Shown: positions 29,709-37,180, counted from the first letter of the stretch. The stretch: 64,000 bases of DNA from Mycobacteriales bacterium (GCA_035533475.1 DATLTS010000041.1:270459-334458), one strand, 5' to 3'. Notes: a model not told the origin generated them from the sequence alone. Numbers and translations: made by a program.

Positions 29709-30185
29709 GTGACGGTCGCACTAGAAACGATCTTGCCGTCCGACGACGACGCCGCTCAGGCGGCGGGCGCCCTGCAGCCGCTGCAGTCATATCTGGCTCG
29801 CCATCCCCAGACCTCTGAGATCGTCCACCTGATCGTGGAGGACGACGATCAGCCAGATCACGAGGGTCGGCAGGAGATTGTCGTTCCGGGCGCCGCTCTC
29901 AGGTTATTGGCGCGCGTTCTGGCGCACATGGCGGCCGGCCAAGGCGTCGCGATCGTGCCGTCAACGGCTGAACTGACGACTCAGCAAGCCGCCGACCTGC
30001 TCAACGTGTCCCGGCCGTACTTGATCCGCCTCCTTGAAGAGGGGCAGATCGACTTTCGCAAGGTAGGGACACACAGGCGCGTCTTGATGCAGAGTCTGGT
30101 CGAGTACAAGCGAGCGGATGATGCGCGCCGGCGGTCGGCGGCCGACGAGCTCGCGGCCCTTGAGCAAGAATTGGGTCTGTCCTGA
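29709..30185 (+). CDS. Helix-turn-helix (excisionase-type) antitoxin
   Basis: A protein of 158 residues starts at GTG with AAGGAG seven bases upstream. The N-terminal half is acidic and helical (VALETILPSDDDAAQAAGAL). The C-terminal half is a MerR/excisionase-like HTH: LTTQQAADLLNVSRPYLIRLLEEGQIDFRKVG, then THRRVLMQSLVEYKR. A PIN gene follows one base after the stop. This pairing is a known toxin-antitoxin layout, so it should be the antitoxin and autoregulator. Confidence 0.85.
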   Translation: MTVALETILPSDDDAAQAAGALQPLQSYLARHPQTSEIVHLIVEDDDQPDHEGRQEIVVPGAALRLLARVLAHMAAGQGVAIVPSTAELTTQQAADLLNVSRPYLIRLLEEGQIDFRKVGTHRRVLMQSLVEYKRADDARRRSAADELAALEQELGLS

Positions 30186-30186
30186 C

Positions 30187-30738
30187 GTGTCGTTCGTCGT
30201 GGTATACGACGCCAACGTGCTGTACCCCAACACGCTGCGCGACCTTCTGATCCGGATTGCCCAGGCGGGCTTGGTACAAGCAAAGTGGACCGATCAGATC
30301 CTCGATGAGGTAGACGGTGCGCTTCGCCGAAAACGACCGGACATCGCCGAGGACAAGCTTGCGCGCCGACGGGCGCTGATGAATGACGCTGTGCCGGATC
30401 GCCTCGTTACGGGCTACGAGCGGCTGATACCGGTACTCAGCCTTCCTGACGAGAAGGACCGACATGTGCTCGCCGCTGCTATCCGCGCGAAGGCTCAAGT
30501 CCTGGTCACGGACAATATCCAGCACTTTCCCGCCGATTACCTCGCCGAGTGGGATATCGACCCGAAGACCGCCGACGATTTCGTTGTTGATCAAGTGCAC
30601 CTGAACCGCCAGCTGGTCTACGGGGCCGTCCAGCGGATCGCCGATAGTCGGAAGAACCCGCCGGTGACCGTCGCCGACGTGCTTCAGCAACTGGAGAACA
30701 GCGGTATCCAGCAAGGCGTCGCCATGTTGCGTGGGTAG
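30187..30738 (+). CDS. PIN-domain toxin (RSP_2648-like)
   Basis: 183 residues starting at GTG: SFVVVYDANVLYPNTLRDLLIRIAQAG carries the first PIN Asp. WTDQILDEVDGAL, LPDEKDRHVLAAAI and LVTDNIQHFPADYL supply the other acidic residues of the active site. The C-terminal helices (RKNPPVTVADVLQQLENSG) are typical of this long PIN subfamily. It is expected to be a ribonuclease toxin held by the preceding HTH antitoxin. Repeat copy b begins 25 bases after the stop. Confidence 0.86.
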   Translation: MSFVVVYDANVLYPNTLRDLLIRIAQAGLVQAKWTDQILDEVDGALRRKRPDIAEDKLARRRALMNDAVPDRLVTGYERLIPVLSLPDEKDRHVLAAAIRAKAQVLVTDNIQHFPADYLAEWDIDPKTADDFVVDQVHLNRQLVYGAVQRIADSRKNPPVTVADVLQQLENSGIQQGVAMLRG

Positions 30739-30763
30739 TTCCCGACGTCGACTGCCATCCGGC

Positions 30764-30926
30764 AAGATCATCGGTGATGCCAGGGGGCATCACCGACCGC
30801 GAGTCAAGGGCGCCGAACGGCTCGCAACGGCGTCGTACTGCCTCGTCGGCCCACGTGTTCGCGGGAGTCGCGGTAGGGGGTTCAACTCCCCCCCCGCCCA
30901 CTATCCACAGATAGCCGTTGACCTGG
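30764..30926 (+). repeat. Island repeat copy b: hairpin plus tRNA-Leu 3'-end copy
   Basis: Starts AAGATCATCGGTGATGCC with perfect 9-base hairpin arms GGTGATGCC/GGCATCACC around AGGG. GGCTCGCAACGGCGTCGTA follows, then a tRNA-Leu 3'-end copy at 30875-30900 (T-arm GGGGGTTCAACTCCCCC) and ATCCACAGAT plus GTTGACCTGG. It shares most of its length with copy a. The 164 bases from here to the ATPase stop (30927-31090) hold no convincing gene. Confidence 0.8.
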
Positions 30927-31090
30927 CCTTTCTCGCCGACGGTGCACGATCCCGATGACCGAGGCCATAGCCGCGGAGAACTCAACCGATGAGTTCCAGG
31001 TGCTCAAGGCAGACGTGGCCTGCGAAATCCGGTGGATCGGGCGTCCTCCGGGCAGGCGGCCTGCGGTGCAGCGGTTCGTCAGCGATCACC

Positions 31091-32275
31091 TCAGTCGTCG
31101 GGCTGTCGTTGGATGTAGTTCGCGATACCAGGGACTGTGAATGCAAGCAGGCCTCGGTCCGGTGCGTAGACAAGGCCCTTCTTGATGAGTTGATCTCGCG
31201 AGACAGACAGGTCTGTGCTGCGCCTCATCCCCATTTCGCGGGCGAGTTCAGCTATGGCGATCTGGACACCGTCACCATGTCCGGCCATCGCCCGCATCAT
31301 CCGCCGCTGTGCCGCTGTGGCGCGACTCCACCGCGACAGGTAGAGCCCGACGTCGATCTCCTCGCGAGCCGCGACGAGGCCAGCGGCGGCGTCTTCGGCA
31401 TCGATCGGGCTGCCCTTGGCCAAGTTCCAGATGCTGCGGCCGGCTGTCTGAAGGAAGTACGGATAACCACTCGTGGCCGCCCGGGTTATATCCAGAGCCT
31501 CCGCGCTCCAGGTGACCCCGAGCGATTCCGCCGGTCGGTTCAGGGCTTGCTCGGCAGCCTGGTCGTCGAGCGGTCCGACAGCTCGGTAGTTGTACAACCG
31601 CTCGGCATAGCTCGTGGCTTCGGCGAGAATGCCCGGCAGCGAAGGAAGACCGGCGCCCATCAGCAAGGTCGGGAGAGGATTGTCTCCTTGCCCGGAATCG
31701 TGAATTGCTCGGTTGATGGCCGCTAATTCGCGAGCAGGTGCGTCCTGTAATTCGTCGACCACCAGCAGGGCGCCCACCCCGAGTTCCCGCGCGGTACTTC
31801 CGAGTTCCCGCAGCAGGTCGGTCAAGTCGGTGGCCGCATCGCCGCTGTCGGCGTGCCCGCGGGTTGCATCCACTTCCACGCCGAAGGTGTAGGTGCCGGT
31901 TGGGTCAACCGTGACGGAGAAGGACTTGAACACCCCCAGCAGTCGGCGAAGACGACCGACATCATGAGTGCCCATCGCTGCGCGCAGACCCTGGTACAGG
32001 CTTCGCGTCAGACCTGGCAGGAGAGTCGAACGGTCGCCCACCGCCTCGGCCTTGCTCACCAGCCAGCGTCGGTCACGAGCGCGGGACGCGACTTCGTTCA
32101 GCAGAACCGTCTTGCCGACGCCGCGTAAGCCGTGCCACACCACGCCACGTTCGGCATAACCCAGCTCAGTGCGCTGAAGCGTTACGTCGACAATAGACAG
32201 GTCGTCGTCCCGGCCCGCAAGCTCCGGCGGCCGAACGCCGGCACCTGGCTGGTAGGGATTCCGAAGCGGATCCAT
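31091..32275 (-). CDS. AAA ATPase (archaeal-type/COG1672-like)
   Basis: A 394-residue ATP-binding protein. It has Walker A GLRGVGKTVLLNEVA (about residue 50), Walker B GALLVVDELQDAP (about 165), sensor-like LLMGAGLPSLPG, SGYPYFLQTAGRSIW and a C-terminal winged-helix region (IAELAREMGMRRSTDLSVSRDQLIKKGLVYA). The layout matches orphan STAND/AAA ATPases (archaeal ATPase family) that often occur alone on islands. The effector is unknown and no partner is visible. It is preceded by a nested palindrome and repeat copy c. Confidence 0.82.
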   Translation of the reverse strand: MDPLRNPYQPGAGVRPPELAGRDDDLSIVDVTLQRTELGYAERGVVWHGLRGVGKTVLLNEVASRARDRRWLVSKAEAVGDRSTLLPGLTRSLYQGLRAAMGTHDVGRLRRLLGVFKSFSVTVDPTGTYTFGVEVDATRGHADSGDAATDLTDLLRELGSTARELGVGALLVVDELQDAPARELAAINRAIHDSGQGDNPLPTLLMGAGLPSLPGILAEATSYAERLYNYRAVGPLDDQAAEQALNRPAESLGVTWSAEALDITRAATSGYPYFLQTAGRSIWNLAKGSPIDAEDAAAGLVAAREEIDVGLYLSRWSRATAAQRRMMRAMAGHGDGVQIAIAELAREMGMRRSTDLSVSRDQLIKKGLVYAPDRGLLAFTVPGIANYIQRQPDD

Positions 32276-32287
32276 AAGACCTCATAA

Positions 32288-32330
32288 GGCTGACTAAGGG
32301 ATTCCTTTAGTGAACCATATGAAGTCAGCC
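32288..32330. promoter_or_regulatory. Nested inverted repeats upstream of ATPase gene
   Basis: A perfect outer repeat GGCTGACT (32288-32295) and AGTCAGCC (32323-32330) encloses an imperfect inner palindrome CTAAGGG-ATT-CCTTTAG (32294-32310). It starts 13 bases before the ATPase start, so it looks like an operator for autoregulation by the protein's winged helix or another repressor. Confidence 0.5.
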
Positions 32331-32335
32331 ACCCC

Positions 32336-32411
32336 AAGATCATCAGTGATGCCGTGGGGCATCACCGACCGCAACGGGGCGGCGTCGAGGAGCGCGCAAC
32401 GGCGTCGTCGT
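32336..32411 (+). repeat. Island repeat copy c: hairpin without tRNA tail
   Basis: Starts AAGATCATCAGTGATGCC with 8-base arms GTGATGCC/GGCATCAC around GTGG. CACCGACCGCAA, GCGCGCAACGGCGTCGTCG and then unrelated sequence follow. It lacks the tRNA-Leu 3'-end copy seen in the other three. I see nothing definite from here to the promoter at 32635. Confidence 0.75.
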
Positions 32412-32634
32412 CCCGTTGCCTCACGTCAATAGGTCCGGCAAGCTCGGGTCGTTGCGTCATCCGGAAAGGTCCGCCTGACGCGCGGGGGTGACGGGGGGCT
32501 TGTGGGCGGGTCGTCAACTTCACAAGATCGCTCATCTACCTTGACCCGCTTGCATTTGATGTCTTGGCCGTCTACCGAGAAGTACCGGTACCGAAGGCGG
32601 CCAGCCCAGGGCGGCTGTCGCTCGTGGGCACTCG

Positions 32635-32663
32635 TTGCAAACTATGGGCCAACTTGCTACAGT
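32635..32663 (+). promoter_or_regulatory. Promoter of MazE/VapC operon
   Basis: TTGCAA (32635-32640), a 17-base spacer and TACAGT (32658-32663) form a good sigma-70-type promoter. The antitoxin ATG lies seven bases after the -10, so the mRNA is probably leaderless. A direct repeat, TATGGGCCA and TGTGGGCCA, brackets the -10 and could be the antitoxin operator. Confidence 0.6.
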
Positions 32664-32670
32664 GTGGGCC

Positions 32671-32958
32671 ATGGTAGAGACGGCGCACCTTGATGGTCGT
32701 GGGCGCTTAGTGCTTCCCGCGTCTGCACGTCGTCGCCTTGGCTTGGATCCGGGAACCGAACTGCTAGTCCTTTCCGACTCGCGCGGAGGCGTACGTCTCG
32801 TCCCCCGGCCAGAGGCGGCCAGGGCATTACTCGGCGCGGCTGCCGGTAGTGGGCGCGGGTCCGCCGTAGACGACCTTGTTTCCGAAAGGCGGCGGGAAGC
32901 GGCGGGAGAGAACGCCGATACTGCGTCGACGCTCGGCCACACGCCCTCGAGTGGATGA
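32671..32958 (+). CDS. AbrB/MazE-type antitoxin
   Basis: A 95-residue protein with an AbrB swapped-hairpin domain: ETAHLDGRGRLVLPASARRRLGLDPGTELLVL. An Ala-rich acidic tail binds the toxin. ATG 32671 lacks a Shine-Dalgarno sequence but has a well-placed promoter for a leaderless transcript. It overlaps the PIN gene by ATGA. Confidence 0.88.
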   Translation: MVETAHLDGRGRLVLPASARRRLGLDPGTELLVLSDSRGGVRLVPRPEAARALLGAAAGSGRGSAVDDLVSERRREAAGENADTASTLGHTPSSG

Positions 32959-33347
32959 CAGTGCTGGATGCATCCGCAGTCGCCGCGCTGTTGTTTGAGG
33001 AGCCCGGCGGCGGGCGGGTGGCAGACATGATCGCGGCCGGTGACGCCGCGATCTCCGCCGTCAACTTCTCCGAGGTGGCGGCACTCTTGATGCGGCGGCA
33101 GGTGCCCGATTTGGTCGACATCATGGGCGACCTCGAGCAGCAGGTCGAGGTCGTTCCGTTCGACAGCGCACAGGCGCTTCAGGCAGCGTTCATCGCGCCG
33201 ATCACAGCTGAATATGGCTTGGGTGTGGGTGACCGGGCGTGTCTTACGCTCGCGCGTGCCCTGCAAACGCCAGTGGCGACGGCTGATCGTGTCTGGAAAG
33301 ACATAGCCGACTCTGTCGGGGTCCAGGTAGAGTTGGTTCGCGGCTAG
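32955..33347 (+). CDS. VapC-type PIN-domain toxin
   Basis: 130 residues: TVLDASAVAALLFEEPGG (first Asp), INFSE-type NFSEVAALLMRR (Glu), LGVGDRACLTLARALQTPVATADRVW (remaining acidic residues). It is a complete VapC ribonuclease toxin translationally coupled to the AbrB-type antitoxin. Twelve to forty bases after the stop lies GGGGTTCAAGCTCGCCACC (33364-33382), a possible worn copy of the tRNA-Leu 3' end. Confidence 0.9.
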   Translation: MTVLDASAVAALLFEEPGGGRVADMIAAGDAAISAVNFSEVAALLMRRQVPDLVDIMGDLEQQVEVVPFDSAQALQAAFIAPITAEYGLGVGDRACLTLARALQTPVATADRVWKDIADSVGVQVELVRG

Positions 33348-33469
33348 GGGTAGCGCCCAGGTCTGGGGTTCAAGCTCGCCACCCGTGCGAAGAATACGTG
33401 CCGATACCGTTCCGGGACTTCCGTGGCGAAGTCGACGGCTCTCTGCTGAAGATCAGCCTCGGGCATGCC

Positions 33470-33990
33470 TCAGTTGCGCAGGAGGAAGTCGATCTCCTCG
33501 AGTTCCTCCAGGGCCGCCCATTCTCCACCGGGCGGTCGCGAATCGCCAGCACCCAGGCCTGACAGCAACCCGCAGATCGACAGCAACTCAACGGCATCGC
33601 CGAAGTCCGGCACCGCCACAACGCTCGAGGTTGTTGAGCAACGAGGCCAGATCCATCGGCGGGTTGGAGAGGTCGCGTGCTTGGTCGGCCAGAACTCGCA
33701 GCGCCGGCCTCCAACAGTTTGATCAACGTCGGCCGGCTAATCCCGAGCAGGTCTGCTGCCTGCTGGGTAGTCAACTGCTGGCCGAGCGGGGCAAGAGTTA
33801 CCGCCTGCCCACGGCGCATCGCGGTGACCACTGCGGCCAGCAGGCCGCGAAGTTCATCGGGCAGCCTCACCGACATGCCGGCGGCTCCGCAGAGCGCGAC
33901 TGGAGTGTCGCCCGCAAGCACCGTTTGCGCCTTGTTGAGTGCTTGCGCGTCCCTCGCTGGTAGCACCGTCAGATCTCGATCTCCAGACAC
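33470..33990 (-). pseudogene. Collapsed HTH antitoxin/PIN toxin module
   Basis: From GTG 33990 (GGAGG five bases upstream) the frame encodes an HTH antitoxin like the one at 29.7 kb, up to QQLTTQQAADLLGISRPTLIKLLEAG. Homology then stops. In the next frame, from about 33706, come residues LRVLADQARDLSNPPMDLASLLNNLERC, which match the C-terminal helices of the PIN toxin at 30.2 kb. A further one-base shift continues as VPDFGDAVELLSICGLL to a TGA at 33470. So the antitoxin C-terminus and most of the toxin are deleted, with at least one later frameshift. A frame running to 33370 exists but is nonsense after the break. Confidence 0.7.
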
Positions 33991-34050
33991 GTTCACCTCC
34001 GACCCCGATTCCAACAGGACGGGAAATGGAAAGGATCGCAACACTCTACG

Positions 34051-34182
34051 AAGATCATCAGTGATGCCAGGGGGCATAACCGACCGCACCTCAACGGCGT
34101 CGTACAGCGCGTCGACCTCCGGCGAGCCGGTCCAGTGCCTGGTCAGGAGGTTGTGGCTCGAGGTTCAACTCCCGCTCGCCCA
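34051..34182 (+). repeat. Island repeat copy d: hairpin plus tRNA-Leu 3'-end copy
   Basis: Begins AAGATCATCAGTGATGCC with arms GTGATGCC/GGCATAAC (one mismatch), then CTCAACGGCGTCGTA, GTGCCTGGTCAGG and a tRNA-Leu 3'-end copy at 34159-34182 (GAGGTTCAACTCCCGCTCGCCCA). It is the right-most copy and may be the outer boundary of the island. The rest of the 34183-34325 gap shows nothing clear. Confidence 0.78.
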
Positions 34183-34325
34183 CTTTGTGCCCAGAGGCTG
34201 GTTCAGGTGTGCTGGGCCCCCGGCGCTGCGTCAACGGGCAGGGGCTCACCCAGCGAGACCGCGATCCAGCCTGTTACGCGGTTCGGCGACCCTCACGGCG
34301 CCCCTACTCGGCTGCCACCAACTAG

Positions 34326-35432
34326 CTAGCCCGGCCGGACCGCTCCGGCGTATTGGTTCCACCATACCGCTTCCTCGCGGACATCCGCTCCGCTGTGCGG
34401 GGCGTCGATCATCATGCCGCTACCGACGTAGAGACCGACGTGTCCGAGGTTGCTGCCGAAGAAGACCAAATCCCCAGGCTGGAGATCGGTCTGGCTGACA
34501 TGGGTGCCTTCATTCCACTGGTCACCGGTGTAGTGCGCCAGATAGACCCCGGCCTTTCCCCAGACGTATTGGGTGAGCCCCGAGCAGTCGAATGAATCCG
34601 GGCCGGCTGCCCCCCACACGTAAGGCTTGCCGATCTCCCGATAGGCCCATTGCACGGCGACCGGAGCACCGCCGGACCCCCCGGTCTGTGGCGGCGGGGG
34701 GCTGAAGCTCTGACTCTCGAACGCGAACGCTGCCGCGCGGGTGGCGGCAGCCTGTTGGGCCAAGGCGGCGGCCTGCGCGGCCGCCCGGGCGGCCGCTGCC
34801 CGGGTCTGCGCTTCACGGATCAGCCGAGCCTGCTCCGCCTGCAACTGGGTCAGCAGTTGCTCCTGGCGGGCGGCGGAGGCTTCCAGGCTGGCCTTGTCGG
34901 CGGCGATGCTCTGCGTCACCTGGGTCTGTGCGGCTAGCGCCGAAGTCGCGCCGATCAGCGCCTGCTGCTGGTCGTGGCGGGCCGCCGCCAGCAATTCGAA
35001 CGTGACTTGCTGGCTATGGGAGATCGCGTCGAGCGTGTCGGTCGCGATCACGAACTGCTGCGGGGTCGCGTCGAGCAGCGCAGAGAGCTCCGAGGTGGTG
35101 TGACCCTCGTAGGCGGAGGCAGCGAAGGAGGCGACCTTGGCCCGCAACTGTGCGATTCGGGCGTTCGCCTGGGCCAGGCTCGCTTCGGCGGTGGCCGCTG
35201 TCTGCTGGTCGTCGGTAAGCCGGATCCGGGCGGCGTTGTAGCGTTCGGCGACCCGCTCAGCCTGAGCCTGGAGCCCGGCAAGCTGCTGCTCGGCGGCGGC
35301 GATCTGATGCGGGATGTCGGCGACAGCAGGCGTCAGCGGAAGCGCGACGAGGCCGGCGGCAAGAGCGACCGCGGTCAGCGCACCAGCGATTGAGCGGACA
35401 AAACGGATGCTTGATTTGGTGCTGCGGGCCAT
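34326..35432 (-). CDS. Secreted NlpC/P60 endopeptidase with coiled coil (RipA-like)
   Basis: About 368 residues from ATG 35432. A signal peptide (ARSTKSSIRFVRSIAGALTA, cleavage near AVA-DI) is followed by a long Gln/Ala-rich coiled coil (residues 45-230) and a Pro/Gly linker. The NlpC/P60 domain has catalytic Cys in DSFDCSGLTQYVWG, His in LGHVGLYVG and a polar third residue (DAPHSG). It cleaves peptide stems of peptidoglycan. The coiled coil probably keeps it inactive until engaged. It is controlled by an upstream ydaO riboswitch, tying wall hydrolysis to c-di-AMP. GTG 35459 is an alternative start. Confidence 0.93.
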   Translation of the reverse strand: MARSTKSSIRFVRSIAGALTAVALAAGLVALPLTPAVADIPHQIAAAEQQLAGLQAQAERVAERYNAARIRLTDDQQTAATAEASLAQANARIAQLRAKVASFAASAYEGHTTSELSALLDATPQQFVIATDTLDAISHSQQVTFELLAAARHDQQQALIGATSALAAQTQVTQSIAADKASLEASAARQEQLLTQLQAEQARLIREAQTRAAAARAAAQAAALAQQAAATRAAAFAFESQSFSPPPPQTGGSGGAPVAVQWAYREIGKPYVWGAAGPDSFDCSGLTQYVWGKAGVYLAHYTGDQWNEGTHVSQTDLQPGDLVFFGSNLGHVGLYVGSGMMIDAPHSGADVREEAVWWNQYAGAVRPG

Positions 35433-35455
35433 GGGCCGGTGGATCCCTTCTTCCG

Positions 35456-35600
35456 CCACCGCCTACCGAGTTAGCTGTCGGGTTCGGGCGCGGAAGTCGC
35501 CCTACGGGGATGGAACCCCGATTCACCCCAAGGGACCTGGGTCCCCGGTTCCCGGTCGCCCGGGATTCGGCGGTGCCGTCCCGCCCGGCCCCGCTGGCCG
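35456..35600 (-). ncRNA. ydaO/yuaA (cyclic di-AMP) riboswitch
   Basis: On the minus strand, between the permease gene and the NlpC/P60 start, are the conserved blocks of this riboswitch in order: GCCGAATCCCGGG, GGGGACCCAGG, TTGGGGTGAATCGGGG, GGGCGACTTCCGCGCCCGAA and CCCGACAGCTAACTCGGTAGGCGG. The blocks are split by spacing normal for the class. In actinobacteria these riboswitches commonly precede cell-wall hydrolase genes and turn them off when c-di-AMP is bound. Exact ends are estimated. Confidence 0.9.
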
Positions 35601-35728
35601 GAAGTCCCGAGACGGCTGGGGGAACCCTAGCCCACGTTGGGCCTGGGGGGGCGGTAACCTGCCGGACGCCGCAAGAGGTCCCTGCAGGCACCGGGGAATG
35701 CCATATCGGGGTCGGTCGGCGGCCTGGA

Positions 35729-37180
35729 TCAGTGCCGCTGCGGGCCCTTCGGCAGGACGAAGCGGCTCGGGTCGGCGGTGAAGGCGTCGCGACAGCCGGC
35801 CGAGCAGAACGGGTAGCAGCCGCCGCCGTAGGTGAGCTGCCAGTGCGCTTGCTTGGGATCAAGGTGCATGCCGCACACCGGGTCGATGGTGGTCCCCGGA
35901 TCAGTCATCGGCCCGGCCGCGGTGCCAGCCGCATAGCGGTCCGGGTTGGCGGTGAATCGGTCGCGGCAGCGATCGGAGCAGAACAGAAACAGCTTGCCGG
36001 AGTGGCTGGTCCGCGCGGGGGCATGCACGGTCTCTACCTGCATGCCACAGACGACATCTTTGGCGTAGCTCCCCCCGGCGCTGTCCCGATGCCGGTACAA
36101 CCAGTAGATCCCGGCGAAGGCGGCCAGCGCGATGATGTCCAGGATCGTCGTGTAATCCCAGTGGAAGGCGGTGTCGACGATCGCTTTCGGGTGCACGCTC
36201 GGCGCGATCCGGATCGCCTTGAACAGGTATTCCGTGGCCAGCCCGGCGACGCTCATCACCAGCCAGAAGGCGGCGAGCACGCGCAGGGTGAGTCGGCTGC
36301 CGTAGTACCTGCGGTAGATGAGGAGCAGCGGCAGGCTGATCAGATCGGCGAACACGAAGCTCACCACGCCACCGAAACTGATCCCGCCCTTCCACAGTGC
36401 CGCCGCCAACGGGACGTTCCCGATCGAGCAGACGAAGCTGATGATCGCCAGGAACGGTCCGAGGACGACGTTTTCGGCGCTCGAGCCGATGCCATGCCCG
36501 GTGAGGAACAGGGACTGCCAGACGTGGTTGGGTACCAGTGTGGCGAGGAACCCGGCCACCAGGAACCCCACGAAGAGTTCCCTGCGGAGCATGGTTAGGT
36601 CGCTGATCGTGTAGCCGGCGGCATCCGACCAGCCCGCCCGGCTGCGGATCCTTGCCCGCCAGGGTTGGACGACGGTCGCCGTCTCTGGTTCGCCGTGATG
36701 TTCGTGGCCGCCGGCGCCGGCTTCGTTTAGCCGGGCGCGGGCCTGTTCCAGCCATGCCGGGGGAACTACGCGCGGCAGCAGGATCGCCAGCAGGACGATC
36801 ATGATGGTGCCGCCAACGAACTCGGCAACCGCGAACTTCCACCCGATCAACAGCCAGAGCACGATTCCGAGTTCGACGACGAGATTCGTCGAGGCGACCA
36901 TGAAGACCATCGCGCTGGTGAAATCGGCTCCCCGGGCGAAAAGGGTCTTCGCCAGCGCGCTCGCGGCATACGAGCAGGACGAGCTGATCGCGCCGAACAG
37001 TCCGGCCTTCACCACCGTGAGCGGCCGGTGATTTCCCAATGCCCGCTGCATCTCAGCCCGGGAGACGAACGCCTGCACCGCACCCGAAAGACCGAAACCC
37101 AGCACCAGGGCCCACAGGGTCGCCCAGACCATGAAGAAGGCCTCGTCGAGTCCCCGCCCGATCGTATCGAGGACGCTCAT
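35729..37180 (-). CDS. YraQ/DUF318-type permease with two YHS domains
   Basis: A 483-residue membrane protein from ATG 37180. The permease part has about eight to ten helices with the repeated family motifs SSSCSYAASALAKTLFARGADFTSAMVFMVASTNLV and SFVCSIGNVPLAAALWKGGISFGGVVSFVFADL. The C-terminus carries two cytoplasmic YHS metal-binding modules (DVVCGMQV...FCSDRCRDRF and DPVCGMHL...FCSAGCRDAF). It lies 121 bases after csoR in the same direction. Together they suggest a heavy-metal (Cu or similar) efflux or handling permease; the substrate is inferred. Confidence 0.88.
   Translation of the reverse strand: MSVLDTIGRGLDEAFFMVWATLWALVLGFGLSGAVQAFVSRAEMQRALGNHRPLTVVKAGLFGAISSSCSYAASALAKTLFARGADFTSAMVFMVASTNLVVELGIVLWLLIGWKFAVAEFVGGTIMIVLLAILLPRVVPPAWLEQARARLNEAGAGGHEHHGEPETATVVQPWRARIRSRAGWSDAAGYTISDLTMLRRELFVGFLVAGFLATLVPNHVWQSLFLTGHGIGSSAENVVLGPFLAIISFVCSIGNVPLAAALWKGGISFGGVVSFVFADLISLPLLLIYRRYYGSRLTLRVLAAFWLVMSVAGLATEYLFKAIRIAPSVHPKAIVDTAFHWDYTTILDIIALAAFAGIYWLYRHRDSAGGSYAKDVVCGMQVETVHAPARTSHSGKLFLFCSDRCRDRFTANPDRYAAGTAAGPMTDPGTTIDPVCGMHLDPKQAHWQLTYGGGCYPFCSAGCRDAFTADPSRFVLPKGPQRH

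Noticed and set aside
30955..31140. A 61-codon frame starting with ATG between repeat b and the ATPase gene
   Set aside because: No family resemblance, no clear ribosome-binding site, and it overlaps the end of the convergent ATPase gene.
33364..33382. Fifth att copy (GGGGTTCAAGCTCGCCACC)
   Set aside because: It resembles the tRNA-Leu 3' end only if several bases are deleted and lacks the hairpin part, so it is mentioned as possible but not annotated.
27898..34182. Integron-type gene-cassette array (attC sites between toxin-antitoxin cassettes)
   Set aside because: The repeats lack recognisable attC core sites (GTTRRRY/RYYYAAC pairs at both ends), genes face both ways, and no integron integrase is seen. 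The tRNA tails fit tRNA-targeted integration better.
28027..34182. Additional tRNA-Leu genes at the repeat copies
   Set aside because: Only the T-arm and 3' acceptor strand are present. No 5' acceptor strand, D-arm or anticodon arm can be drawn at any of the three copies.
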